Of a stretch of DNA of 64,000 nt, positions 19,568 through 28,194 are shown piece by piece (positions within the stretch are counted from its first letter, which is position 1; each line of letters starts with the position of its first letter). Source of the stretch: RPQJ01 sp963823535 (lineage in GTDB: Bacteria; Pseudomonadota; Gammaproteobacteria; Steroidobacterales; Steroidobacteraceae). Under the pieces are notes generated by a model that was not told the origin of the DNA, ran no database searches, and saw only the letters and a list, made by a program, of their open reading frames with translations. The stretch lies in assembly GCA_963823535.1 (NCBI GenBank), contig CAWGLZ010000005.1, positions 124,001 to 188,000 on the forward strand, written 5' to 3'. Both the position numbers and the translations under genes were made by a program.

Positions 19568-21015
19568 AGAAGCTCCAACACGGCTGGTCGCTCGTGACGA
19601 TCATCGGGCTGGCACTGCTGGCGGCGGTGGCCGCGGCGGCGGTGACGGCACTGCTCATGAACATCTCCGAACGCAAGCGCGAGGCCCGCGAACCGTTCGT
19701 GCGGCTCGTCGAGGTGGACGAGGACACGACGGATCCTGCCCAGTGGGGCATCAACTGGCCGAAGCAGTACGACTCCTACCAGCGAACGGCCCTGGCGACC
19801 CGGACACGGTTCGGCGGGCACGGCGGCAGCGAGGCGCTGCCCGAGGAGAAGATCGAGCGCGATCCCTGGCTGAAGCGCATGTTCCTCGGCTACGCGTTCT
19901 CCATCGATTATCGCGACCGGCGCGGGCACGCCTACATGCTGCAGGATCAGGAGCAGACCGAGCGCCTCACCAAGCCGCAATCCGGCTCCTGCCTGCACTG
20001 TCACGCGTCGATCATGCCGGTGTACCGTGAACTCGGCGGCGGCGACGCCATGAAGGGCTTCGAGGAGACCTACAAGCTTTCCTACCAGGAACTGAACGCC
20101 AAGCTGCACGAATCCGGACACGCGCACCCGGTGTCCTGCGTGGACTGCCACGATCCGGACACGATGAAGCTGCGCGTCACGCGACCGGGATTCATCAACG
20201 GCATCCAGGCGCTCGCGGCGTCCGAGGCGCCCGTGCCGCACCTGCCGTCAATCGAGCAGTGGCGTGCAGGCAGCCGGGCAATGCCATACGATCCGAACGC
20301 CGACGGCACCCGCACCGAGATGCGCTCCTACGTCTGCGGCCAGTGCCACGTCGAGTACTACTGCTCGTCGAAGATGCCGCTGACCTTCCCGTGGGGCCAG
20401 GGTCTGCGCGCGTCCGACACGGAGAAGTTCTGGAACGAAACGAAGTTCCCGGACGGCGAGCAGTTCTTCGACTACAAGCACGCCGAGAGCGGGGCCAAGG
20501 TGCTGAAGGCCCAGCATCCGGAGTTCGAGCTCTGGAGCCAGGGCATCCACGCCCGCAGCGGCGTCGCCTGTGCCGACTGCCACATGCCGTACATGCGCGA
20601 CGGTGCGACCAAGGTGTCCGATCACTGGGTGCGCAGCCCGCTCCTGAACATCAATCGTGCCTGCCAGACCTGCCACCATTTCTCCGAGGAGGAGATCAAG
20701 TCGCGCGTCGACGCCATCCAGCAGCGGAACTTCGACCTGCTGCAGCGCGGCGGCGTCGCGATCGTGGCGCTGCTCGACGCCGTCCAGGCGGCAAAGCAGG
20801 CAGGCGCCACCGACGAGCAGCTTGCGGAGGCACTCGAGATGCAGCGCAAGGCCCAGTGGCGGCTCGATTTCATCGCGGCGGAGAATTCCATGGGCTTCCA
20901 CGCGCCGCAGGAGGCGGCGATGGTGCTCGGTGAGGCCGCAGACTACGCCCGCCAGGGCGAGCTCGCCGCGCAGCGCTGGAACCAGCCGCGGGCGGTGCAG
21001 GCGGCCGCAAGGTAG
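19564..21015 (+). CDS. nrfA: Ammonia-forming cytochrome c nitrite reductase, catalytic subunit
   Basis: 483 aa. An N-terminal membrane helix or uncleaved signal (about 10-32) precedes five heme motifs: C143LHCH147, C192VDCH196, C258GQCH262, C336ADCH340 and C367QTCH371. In most NrfA the first, catalytic heme is bound by CxxCK; here it is CxxCH, a variant known from Campylobacter. The active-site His is in SQGIHARSGVACADCH (H329) and the Tyr is in CHVEYYCSS. It reduces nitrite to ammonium with six electrons, in the periplasm, with NrfH. No nrfBCD or Ccm maturation genes are adjacent. Confidence 0.95.
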   Translation: MKKLQHGWSLVTIIGLALLAAVAAAAVTALLMNISERKREAREPFVRLVEVDEDTTDPAQWGINWPKQYDSYQRTALATRTRFGGHGGSEALPEEKIERDPWLKRMFLGYAFSIDYRDRRGHAYMLQDQEQTERLTKPQSGSCLHCHASIMPVYRELGGGDAMKGFEETYKLSYQELNAKLHESGHAHPVSCVDCHDPDTMKLRVTRPGFINGIQALAASEAPVPHLPSIEQWRAGSRAMPYDPNADGTRTEMRSYVCGQCHVEYYCSSKMPLTFPWGQGLRASDTEKFWNETKFPDGEQFFDYKHAESGAKVLKAQHPEFELWSQGIHARSGVACADCHMPYMRDGATKVSDHWVRSPLLNINRACQTCHHFSEEEIKSRVDAIQQRNFDLLQRGGVAIVALLDAVQAAKQAGATDEQLAEALEMQRKAQWRLDFIAAENSMGFHAPQEAAMVLGEAADYARQGELAAQRWNQPRAVQAAAR

Positions 21016-21087
21016 CCTCCGCCGCAACGTTCGGCGGTAAGATTGACGGGCGGACCGGCCCCGGCCGCGAACAGGGGGAGTTGCGCC

Positions 21088-22002
21088 ATGTCGGCCACGA
21101 TCGAGTTCCTGCGCACGCCCGACGAGCGCTTCGCGTCATTGCCGGGCTACGCCTTCACGCCGCACTACCTCGACGGGCTCGGTGGCTACGGGCCGCTGCG
21201 CGTCCATTACGTCGATGAGCGTTCCGCCGCGCGGCCCAGTGGCCGGACGGTGCTGTGCCTGCATGGCCAGCCGACGTGGTCCTATCTCTACCGGAAGATG
21301 ATTCCCGTGTTCGCCGACGCGGGCCACCGGGTGGTGGCGCCGGACTTCTTCGGCTTCGGACGCTCCGACAAGCCGGTCGAGGATGCGGTGTACACGTTCG
21401 AGTTCCACCGCGGCATGCTGATGCGCTTCATCGAGGCGCTCGACCTCCAGCGCATCACGCTCGTCGTGCAGGACTGGGGCGGCCTGCTCGGTCTCACGCT
21501 GCCGATGGAGTACACCGACCGGATCGATCGCCTGGTCATCATGAACACGGGGCTCGGCATCGGGCAGTCCCCCGGGCCGGGGTTCGACGCCTGGAAGGCC
21601 TTCGTCGCGGCCAATCCGGACTTCGAGATCGCGGCGCTGATGAAGCGTTCGGTGCAGGGGATGACCGATGCCGAGGCCGCCGCCTACGACGCACCGTTCC
21701 CGGACCGGCGCTATCGCGCCGGCGTGCGCCGCTTCCCGGCCCTGGTGCCGGTGGCGCCGGGCATGGACGGGGTGGAGCTGTCGCTGCGGGCCGCCCGGTT
21801 CTTCCGCGAGCAGTGGACCGGCCCGACGTTCATGGCGATCGGTCTGCAGGACCCCGTGCTGGGCGTGCCGGTCATGCGCGCGCTGGCGCAGACCATTCGC
21901 GGCTGCCCGCCGGCGCTCGAGGTACCCGAGGCCGGCCACTTCGTGCAGGAGCATGGTCGCCAGGTCGCCGAACGCGCCCTCGCGGCCTTCGGCGATACCT
22001 AG
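21088..22002 (+). CDS. Haloalkane dehalogenase, DhlA-like (subfamily I)
   Basis: 304 aa from ATG 21088 with a GGGGGAG upstream. The alpha/beta-hydrolase fold shows the oxyanion HGQPTWSYLYRKM, nucleophile D129 with halide-binding W130 (QDWGG), and a second halide Trp at W169 (FDAWK). YDAPFPDRRYRAGVRRFP is diagnostic of the DhlA group, followed by the acid in GLQDPVLG and His in AGHFVQEHG. Family enzymes hydrolyse carbon-halogen bonds to alcohols. It is the first gene of a tight run with a HAD-PlsC fusion and a monoacylglycerol-lipase-like gene, a context that suggests lipids rather than pollutant halides; that is inference. Confidence 0.88.
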   Translation: MSATIEFLRTPDERFASLPGYAFTPHYLDGLGGYGPLRVHYVDERSAARPSGRTVLCLHGQPTWSYLYRKMIPVFADAGHRVVAPDFFGFGRSDKPVEDAVYTFEFHRGMLMRFIEALDLQRITLVVQDWGGLLGLTLPMEYTDRIDRLVIMNTGLGIGQSPGPGFDAWKAFVAANPDFEIAALMKRSVQGMTDAEAAAYDAPFPDRRYRAGVRRFPALVPVAPGMDGVELSLRAARFFREQWTGPTFMAIGLQDPVLGVPVMRALAQTIRGCPPALEVPEAGHFVQEHGRQVAERALAAFGDT

Positions 22003-22010
22003 ATCGCTCC

Positions 22011-23435
22011 ATGCCTGCTTCGCGGACAGGGGCGTTCTTCGACTTCGACGGCACGATCATCGCCGGCTATTCCATCCTGACCTTCCTGAAGGATCGGGTG
22101 CAGCGGCGTGAGATCGGTGCAGCCGAGATCGCCCGTGCCGCCGTGTCGCTGGCCCAGTCCGTCGCGGGGCGGATCGACAGCCGCGAGCTGCTGTCCCGCG
22201 GTATGCACGAATGGAGCGGGCGCGAAGTGGCTGAGCTGGAGGCGCTCGGCGAGAGGCTGTTCGAGACGGCGTTGCGCGATCGCATCTATCCCGAGATCCG
22301 CGCGCTGGTCGAGGAGCACCGCCGGAAGGGCCACGTCCTCGCGATCGCGACCTCCGCCGTACCGTTCCAGGTCGAGCCCATTGCACGGGAGCTGGGCATC
22401 GAGCACGTCCTGTGCACGCGCCTCGAGGTTCGTGGCGGCGTGCTGACCGGGAAGTCGAAGGGTCCGATCCTCTGGGGTCGGGCGAAGGCCGAGGCCGTGC
22501 GTGAGTTCGCGCGTCGCGAGCGTATCGACCTCGGCCAGAGCTACTTCTATGCGGATGGCGACGAGGAAGTCGCCCTCATGCAGCAGGTCGGCCACCCGCG
22601 TCCGACGAATCCGCGCCCGAAGCTCGAGCAGGTGGCCAGGGAAAAGGGGTGGCCCGTCCAGCGCTTCCGGGGCCGGGGATCCCCGACGCGGGATGCGGCC
22701 CTGCGCAGCGTGCTGGCGACCGCCAGCGCGGTGCCGGTGTTTCTCGGCGCCGTGGCGATGCGGGCCGTCACGGGTGACAAGCGCCTCGCCGCCAATTTCC
22801 TCACCACCACGCTCACCGAGCTCTCGCTTGGGCTCGGCAAGGTGAGCCTCAGCGTCATCGGCGAGGAAAACCTCTGGGCTGCGCGCCCGGCGGTCTTCAT
22901 CTGGAATCACCGTCACCTCTTCGACGCGCAGATCGTCGGGCGGCTGGTGCAGCGCGATTTCGGGGCCGTGGCGACCCGCGAACTGGCGTCGGTACCGCTG
23001 CTCGCTGCGGCGAGTCGCTTCGTGCCGATCACGTTCGTGGATGGTGCCGACCGACGATCCAGAGTCGCCGCGCTCGGACCCGCCACGCAGCTGCTGAAGG
23101 ACGGCGTGTCGATGCTGGTCGCCCCGGAGGTGGCACCCGCCGAGGGAGCGGAGGTCGGCGAGTTCACGAAGGGCGCCTTCCGCATGGCCATGGCGGCGCA
23201 GGTGCCCATCGTCCCGATCGTGATACGCAACATCGAGGACATCCGCTCACGGGTTTCTGGCACCATGCGCCCGGGGACCGTGGACGTCGCCGTCCTGCCG
23301 CCCATCCGGGTGGACGACTGGACGCCACGGGACCTCAGTCGCTGCATCGAAGGGGTACGACAGCAGTTTGTGGCTACACTCAGGCACTGGCCGGCGTCGG
23401 CCGGGCGGCCCGCTTCAAGGAGGAAACGGCGATGA
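22011..23435 (+). CDS. HAD-IB phosphatase fused to PlsC-type acyltransferase
   Basis: 474 aa from ATG 22011. Residues 1-220 are a HAD-IB (SerB-like) hydrolase with FFDFDGTI and YFYADGDEEVALM. The second half is a 1-acylglycerol-3-phosphate acyltransferase domain with the NHx4D motif in IWNHRHLFDAQIVG. In place of the usual EGTRS it has APEVAPAEGAEVGEFTKGAF. Such fusions are known in actinobacteria and proteobacteria and are thought to make phospholipid or storage-lipid intermediates. It begins 8 bases after the dehalogenase and its stop overlaps the lipase start. Confidence 0.9.
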   Translation: MPASRTGAFFDFDGTIIAGYSILTFLKDRVQRREIGAAEIARAAVSLAQSVAGRIDSRELLSRGMHEWSGREVAELEALGERLFETALRDRIYPEIRALVEEHRRKGHVLAIATSAVPFQVEPIARELGIEHVLCTRLEVRGGVLTGKSKGPILWGRAKAEAVREFARRERIDLGQSYFYADGDEEVALMQQVGHPRPTNPRPKLEQVAREKGWPVQRFRGRGSPTRDAALRSVLATASAVPVFLGAVAMRAVTGDKRLAANFLTTTLTELSLGLGKVSLSVIGEENLWAARPAVFIWNHRHLFDAQIVGRLVQRDFGAVATRELASVPLLAAASRFVPITFVDGADRRSRVAALGPATQLLKDGVSMLVAPEVAPAEGAEVGEFTKGAFRMAMAAQVPIVPIVIRNIEDIRSRVSGTMRPGTVDVAVLPPIRVDDWTPRDLSRCIEGVRQQFVATLRHWPASAGRPASRRKRR

Positions 23436-24274
23436 AGCAGCGCGAAGTGCGGATTCCGGGATGCCGCGACGTCGAGATCGTGGGACGAGCGTGGGTTCCG
23501 GAGCGCGAAGCGCGCGCCGTGGTCGTCATCTCGCACGGACTGGCAGAACATAGCGGGCGCTACGAACACGTCGCGGCACGGCTGGTCGACGCAGGATACG
23601 CGGTGTACGCGATCGATCACCGCGGCCACGGGCAATCCGGCGGCGCAGGTCGCGCCAACATTGACCGCTTCGACTACGTGGTCTCGGATCTCGGGACCTT
23701 CATTGGCCGCGCCCAGCGCGAGCACCCGGGCGCGATCGCGATCCTGCTCGGCCACAGCATGGGCGGCCTGATCGCGCTCGCCACGGCGCTGCGCAACCCC
23801 AAGGTCCTGCGTGCCCTGGTGTTGTCGGGGCCCGCGCTCGCGGCGACTGAGGTCGCTTCACCCGCGAAGCTGCTGGCGGCACGCGTGCTGTCCGCCGTCT
23901 CGCCCAATACCGGTGCCCTGACCTTGCCAGCCTCGGCCGTCAGTCGCGATCCTGCGGTGGTGAGTGCCTACGAGCAGGATCCCCTGGTGTTCCGCGGCTC
24001 CATCCCGGCCCGCACGCTGGTCGAGCTGCTGCAGGCAATGGCCGCCATCGATGCGCGCGTCCACGAACTGCGCCTGCCGGTGCTGGTGCAGCACGGTACG
24101 GCGGACCAGCTCGTGCCGCTGGCGGGCGTGCACCCCATCTACCAGCGTCTCGGCGATGCGAAGTTGCGGACCTTGCGCCTCTACGAGGGCCTCTACCACG
24201 AGGTCTACAATGAGCCGGAGCGTGAGCGCGTGATCGGGGACCTGCTCGGCTGGCTGGAAGCCGTGCGCCACTAG
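23432..24274 (+). CDS. Monoacylglycerol lipase-like alpha/beta hydrolase
   Basis: 280 aa; the ATG overlaps the preceding stop (ATGA). The protein has VVISHGLAEHSGRYEHVAARL and AIDHRGHGQSGG, both typical of monoglyceride lipases. The nucleophile elbow is LLGHSMGGLIAL (GHSMG), the Asp follows in VQHGTADQLVPLAG, and the His is in YEGLYHEVYNEPERE. It should hydrolyse monoacylglycerol or a lysophospholipid in the cytoplasm. A GTCG-loop hairpin follows at 24301. Confidence 0.9.
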   Translation: MKQREVRIPGCRDVEIVGRAWVPEREARAVVVISHGLAEHSGRYEHVAARLVDAGYAVYAIDHRGHGQSGGAGRANIDRFDYVVSDLGTFIGRAQREHPGAIAILLGHSMGGLIALATALRNPKVLRALVLSGPALAATEVASPAKLLAARVLSAVSPNTGALTLPASAVSRDPAVVSAYEQDPLVFRGSIPARTLVELLQAMAAIDARVHELRLPVLVQHGTADQLVPLAGVHPIYQRLGDAKLRTLRLYEGLYHEVYNEPERERVIGDLLGWLEAVRH

Positions 24275-24300
24275 CGGCGTCGCGCAGGCCCTGGCGCGAC

Positions 24301-24318
24301 CCGTGCCGTCGGGCACGG
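24301..24318. terminator. Hairpin between convergent lipase and cbbR
   Basis: CCGTGCC (24301-24307) pairs perfectly with GGCACGG (24312-24318) around GTCG. It sits between two convergent stops. No T-run follows on either strand, so strength is uncertain. Confidence 0.5.
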
Positions 24319-24320
24319 AC

Positions 24321-25292
24321 TCACGTCCCGCGGTCGTCGGCGGACAACAAGCTGCGCGTCTCTTCCTGGACCTTGCGGGCCCCTTCGTCGAGCAGGTAGT
24401 CGCGGAATGCCGCTGCGGCGGGTGGCAACCAGCGTCCTGGATGGTGGACGACGTACCACGTCCGCACGATGGGCGTGTGATCCACGTCGAGGCGTACCAG
24501 CGCGCCGGTCTTGAGTTCCAGGAACAGGGTGTGAACCGAGGTCAGGCTGATGCCGAGCTGCGACATCACCGCGTGCTTCGCCATTTCGTTGCCGCTCACG
24601 GAGATGCGCTCGCGCGGGACGATCCGATGCAGACCCAGGAACGCGTCCAGCATGGCGCGCGTCCCGGAGCCCGGCTCGCGCTGCACGACGCTCTCGTGGC
24701 GCAGCTCGATCGGCGAGATGCCGCGCTCCGCGGCCAGCGGGTGATCCGGCCAGGCAATGATGACGTGCGGGTTGCTCGCAAACGGCTCGCGGGTGAGCAG
24801 TTCCGTGGCCGGGGCATCGACGCTGCTTTCCGGGCCACGGCCCATGAGCGCGAGGTCGACGTCACCGTCCAGTACGCGCCGCGCGAGTTCCTGCCGGGGG
24901 CAGACCGTCATCTGCACGGCGATCCCGGGCGAGCGACGGCGGAAGGCGGCGAGGAGCGGGGGCAGGATGTGAGTGCCCGTGGCCAGGATGCCGAGGTGCA
25001 ACGTCCCGTCGTCCTGCTTGCGCAGGGCGTCCATTTCCTTTGCGAGCACCCCGAGCCGCGTATGGACGTCGTTGGCGGCCGCCAGGGCGCGCTCGCCGGC
25101 CGCCGTCAGCCGCAGGCGGCGTCCGATGCGATCGAAGGCCGGGACCCCGAGTGTCCTCTCAAGCTGTTGAATCTGCTGGGTGACGGCGGGGCCGGTCATG
25201 AACAGGCGCTGGCCCGCACGGGCCATCGTGCCGGTCTCGGCGACTGCCTTCAGGACCTCGAGTTGCCGCAGACTCGGTTGTCGCTGTTTCAT
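24321..25292 (-). CDS. cbbR: LysR-type regulator of the Calvin-cycle operon
   Basis: 323 aa. The N-terminal winged HTH is SLRQLEVLKAVAETGTMARA, with FMTGPAVTQQIQQLERTLG and the tail RRLRLTAAGERALAAA. The effector domain follows with GTLHLGILATGTHILPPLLA and a REPGSGTRAMLDAF loop, as in CbbR and CysB relatives. It is divergent from cbbL across a 103-base AT-rich gap, the usual cbbR arrangement. CbbR activates cbb operons in response to metabolites such as RuBP or NADPH. Confidence 0.93.
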   Translation of the reverse strand: MKQRQPSLRQLEVLKAVAETGTMARAGQRLFMTGPAVTQQIQQLERTLGVPAFDRIGRRLRLTAAGERALAAANDVHTRLGVLAKEMDALRKQDDGTLHLGILATGTHILPPLLAAFRRRSPGIAVQMTVCPRQELARRVLDGDVDLALMGRGPESSVDAPATELLTREPFASNPHVIIAWPDHPLAAERGISPIELRHESVVQREPGSGTRAMLDAFLGLHRIVPRERISVSGNEMAKHAVMSQLGISLTSVHTLFLELKTGALVRLDVDHTPIVRTWYVVHHPGRWLPPAAAAFRDYLLDEGARKVQEETRSLLSADDRGT

Positions 25293-25395
25293 AAGTAAAA
25301 CTAACTATAGAGCCAAGAAACACTAAGTATCAATTATTCAATGATGCACCTACAGTGATTTGAGGCCGCGCGTTCTGCGGCAAGGAGGCGGCTCC
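25293..25395. promoter_or_regulatory. Divergent cbbR-cbbL promoter region
   Basis: This AT-rich gap stands out from the GC-rich surroundings. It includes a short dyad AGTAAAACT (25295-25303 region), a TAACTATAG stretch, and TATCAATTATTCAATGAT near 25328-25345. These are candidate LysR T-N11-A half sites and a -10. AAGGAGG lies just ahead of the cbbL ATG. Site boundaries cannot be fixed by eye. Confidence 0.55.
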
Positions 25396-26877
25396 ATGAC
25401 AACCAACGTCAGCTCGTTGGGCGCGATCCAGCGCACCACCGGCAACACCGCGGCCCGCTACCAGGCGGGCGTGCTCAAGTACAAGGACATGGGGTACTGG
25501 GTGCCCGGCTATGAGCCCAAGCCGACGGACCTCATCGCCGTGTTCCGCATCACGCCCCAGGAGGGCGTCGACCCGGAGGAGGCGGCCGCAGCCGTCGCCG
25601 GCGAGTCCTCCACGGCGACCTGGACGGTCGTCTGGACCGACCGGCTCACCGCCTGCGAGAACTATCGCGCCAAGGCCTACGAAGTTCAGCCCGTGCCCGG
25701 CATCGAGGGGCAGTACTTCGCCTGGATCGCGTACGAACTCGACCTCTTCGAGGAAGGCTCGATCGCCAACCTGACGGCGTCGATCATCGGCAACGTGTTC
25801 AGCTTCAAGCCGCTCAAGGCGGCGCGCCTGGAGGACATGCGACTGCCGCCGGCGTACCTGAAGACCTTCCGGGGGCCGCCGACCGGTATCGTCGTGGAGC
25901 GCGAGCGCCTCGACAAGTACGGCCGCCCGCTGCTCGGGGCGACGATCAAGCCCAAGCTCGGGCTCTCGGGCAAGAACTACGGTCGCGTGGTCTACGAGGC
26001 GCTGCTCGGCGGACTCGATTTCACCAAGGACGACGAGAACATCAACTCGCAGCCGTTCATGCACTGGCGCGACCGCTTCCTCTTCTGCATGGAGGCCGTG
26101 CAGAAGGCGCAGGCGGCCAGCGGCGAGGTGAAGGGGCACTACCTCAACATCACCGCGGGCACCATGGAGGAGATGTACAAGCGCGCCGAGTTCGCCCGCG
26201 ACCTCGGGTCGGTGATCATCATGGTGGACCTGATCATCGGCTGGACCGCGATCCAGTCGATCTCGAACTGGTCGCGCGACAACGACATGATCCTGCACAT
26301 GCATCGCGCGGGGCACGGCACCTACACGCGGCAGAAGAACCACGGCGTCTCCTTCCGCGTCATCGCGAAGTGGCTGCGCGCCGCGGGCGTCGATCACCTG
26401 CACGCGGGCACGGCCGTGGGCAAGCTCGAGGGCGATCCCCTCACCGTGCAGGGCTACTACAACGTCCTGCGCGATTCGTACACGGTGAAGGACCTGCCGC
26501 GCGGCATCTTCTTCGACCAGGACTGGGCCGGCCTGCGCAAGGTGATGCCGGTCGCCTCCGGCGGCATCCACGCCGGGCAGATGCACCAGCTGCTGGATCT
26601 CTTCGGGGACGACGTCGTGCTGCAGTTCGGTGGCGGCACGATCGGGCACCCGATGGGCATCCGGGCGGGCGCCACCGCGAACCGGGTCGCGCTCGAAGCC
26701 ATGGTCCTGGCGAGGAACGAGGGTCGCGACATCGCCAACGAGGGACCCGACATCCTCGCCCGTGCGGCGAAGACCTGCCGCCCGCTCGAGGCGGCGCTCA
26801 CCACCTGGAAGGACGTGACGTTCAACTACGCGTCCACCGACACCTCCGACTTCGTGCCGACGCCGAGCGTCGCCTGA
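25396..26877 (+). CDS. cbbL: RuBisCO large subunit, form IC (red type)
   Basis: 493 aa from ATG 25396 (AAGGAGG upstream). The active-site block GGLDFTKDDENINSQPF has the carbamylated Lys at 211. Other catalytic segments are GATIKPKLGLSGKNYG, RAGHGTYTRQKNHG and VASGGIHAGQMHQL. The long N-terminus and the companion small subunit and CbbX mark it as red-type form IC, not cyanobacterial-type IA. It fixes CO2 on ribulose-1,5-bisphosphate. First gene of cbbLSXFP. Confidence 0.98.
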   Translation: MTTNVSSLGAIQRTTGNTAARYQAGVLKYKDMGYWVPGYEPKPTDLIAVFRITPQEGVDPEEAAAAVAGESSTATWTVVWTDRLTACENYRAKAYEVQPVPGIEGQYFAWIAYELDLFEEGSIANLTASIIGNVFSFKPLKAARLEDMRLPPAYLKTFRGPPTGIVVERERLDKYGRPLLGATIKPKLGLSGKNYGRVVYEALLGGLDFTKDDENINSQPFMHWRDRFLFCMEAVQKAQAASGEVKGHYLNITAGTMEEMYKRAEFARDLGSVIIMVDLIIGWTAIQSISNWSRDNDMILHMHRAGHGTYTRQKNHGVSFRVIAKWLRAAGVDHLHAGTAVGKLEGDPLTVQGYYNVLRDSYTVKDLPRGIFFDQDWAGLRKVMPVASGGIHAGQMHQLLDLFGDDVVLQFGGGTIGHPMGIRAGATANRVALEAMVLARNEGRDIANEGPDILARAAKTCRPLEAALTTWKDVTFNYASTDTSDFVPTPSVA

Positions 26878-26887
26878 GGAGCCCGCC

Positions 26888-27274
26888 ATGCGCATCACAC
26901 AGGGAACCTTTTCCTACCTGCCCGACCTGACGGACGAGCAGATCGGCCGCCAGGTGGAATACGCCCTCGAACAGGGCTGGGCCATTTCGATCGAGTACAC
27001 CGACGACCCCCACCCCCGCAACGTGTACTGGGAGATGTGGGGCATGCCGATGTTCGACCTCAAGGACGCGGCCGGCGTGCTGGGCGAGATCCGTGAGTGC
27101 CGCAAGGTGCACGGCGACTGCTACGTCAAGCTGAACGCGTTCGATTCGACGCGCGGCTTCGAGACCATGCGGCTGTCGTTCATGGTCCACCGGCCGGCGA
27201 CGGAGGCACGCTACAAGCTGCGCCGCGAGGAGTCGGCGGGGCGCCTCGTGCGCTACACGCTGGAGCGCGCCTGA
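26888..27274 (+). CDS. cbbS: RuBisCO small subunit, red type
   Basis: 128 aa, 10 bases after cbbL. The N-terminus MRITQGTFSYLPDLTDEQI and the core EYTDDPHPRNVYWEMWGMPMF are typical of form IC/ID small subunits. The C-terminal extension forming the beta-barrel of red-type enzymes is present (FMVHRPATEARYKLRREE). It assembles with CbbL as L8S8. Confidence 0.97.
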   Translation: MRITQGTFSYLPDLTDEQIGRQVEYALEQGWAISIEYTDDPHPRNVYWEMWGMPMFDLKDAAGVLGEIRECRKVHGDCYVKLNAFDSTRGFETMRLSFMVHRPATEARYKLRREESAGRLVRYTLERA

Positions 27275-27301
27275 CGCCGCCGGCGCATGGGTGAGGCAAC
27301 C

Positions 27302-28177
27302 ATGGCCGAGTCCATCGACCTGAAGGCGCTGCTGGCCGAATCCGGTGTCGGCGAGGTCCTCGACGAGCTCGACCGCGAGCTCGTCGGACTCGCGCCGGTG
27401 AAGAACCGTATTCGCGAGATCGCCTCACTGCTCGTGGTGGACAAGGCGCGCGCTGCGCTCGGCGTCGAGGGCGCGAAGCCGTCGCTGCACATGTGCTTCA
27501 CCGGCAATCCGGGGACGGGCAAGACGACCGTCGCGACCCGGATGGCAACCATCCTGCACCGCCTCGGGCACGTGCGAAAGGGTCACCTCGTGGCCGTGAC
27601 GCGCGACGACTTGGTCGGGCAGTACATCGGCCACACCGCACCCAAGACCAAGGAAGTGCTCAAGCGGGCGATGGGCGGCGTGCTCTTCATCGACGAGGCG
27701 TACTACCTCTACCGGCCCGAGAACGAGCGTGACTACGGCCAGGAGGCGATCGAGATCCTGATGCAGGTGATGGAGAACCAGCGCGAGGACCTCGTGGTGA
27801 TCTTCGCCGGCTACAAGTCGCGGATGGATACTTTCTTCCAGAGCAACCCCGGGCTCGGCTCGCGCGTGGCGCATCACATCGACTTCCCGGACTACACGGT
27901 GGAGGAACTCGAGGCGATCGCCGGGAAGATGGTCGCGGGCCTGGGCCTGAAGCTGTCGTCGTCCGGCCGCGAGGCGCTGGCCGAGTACCTCGAGTTGCGT
28001 CGCGTGCAGCCGAATTTCGCCAACGCGCGTTCCGTGCGCAACGCACTCGACCGTGCCCGCCTGCGCCAGGCGCGGAGGCTGCTCGAGGTCGGCCAGGTGG
28101 ACGCCGACATGCTGATGACGATCGACGGGGCGGACATCCGTGCGAGTCGAGTGTTCGATTCAGCTCCGGAACCGTAA
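27302..28177 (+). CDS. cbbX: Red-type RuBisCO activase (AAA+ protein)
   Basis: 291 aa from ATG 27302; ATG 27287 would add five residues. AAA+ features are Walker A FTGNPGTGKTT, pore-loop region GQYIGHTAPKT, Walker B GGVLFIDEAYYLYR and the sensor region VVIFAGYKSRM. CbbX removes inhibitory sugar phosphates from red-type RuBisCO by tugging the CbbL C-terminus, using ATP and stimulated by RuBP. Its place between cbbS and cbbF fits form IC operons. Confidence 0.97.
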   Translation: MAESIDLKALLAESGVGEVLDELDRELVGLAPVKNRIREIASLLVVDKARAALGVEGAKPSLHMCFTGNPGTGKTTVATRMATILHRLGHVRKGHLVAVTRDDLVGQYIGHTAPKTKEVLKRAMGGVLFIDEAYYLYRPENERDYGQEAIEILMQVMENQREDLVVIFAGYKSRMDTFFQSNPGLGSRVAHHIDFPDYTVEELEAIAGKMVAGLGLKLSSSGREALAEYLELRRVQPNFANARSVRNALDRARLRQARRLLEVGQVDADMLMTIDGADIRASRVFDSAPEP

Positions 28178-28194
28178 GCCCCCGAGGAGACCCC

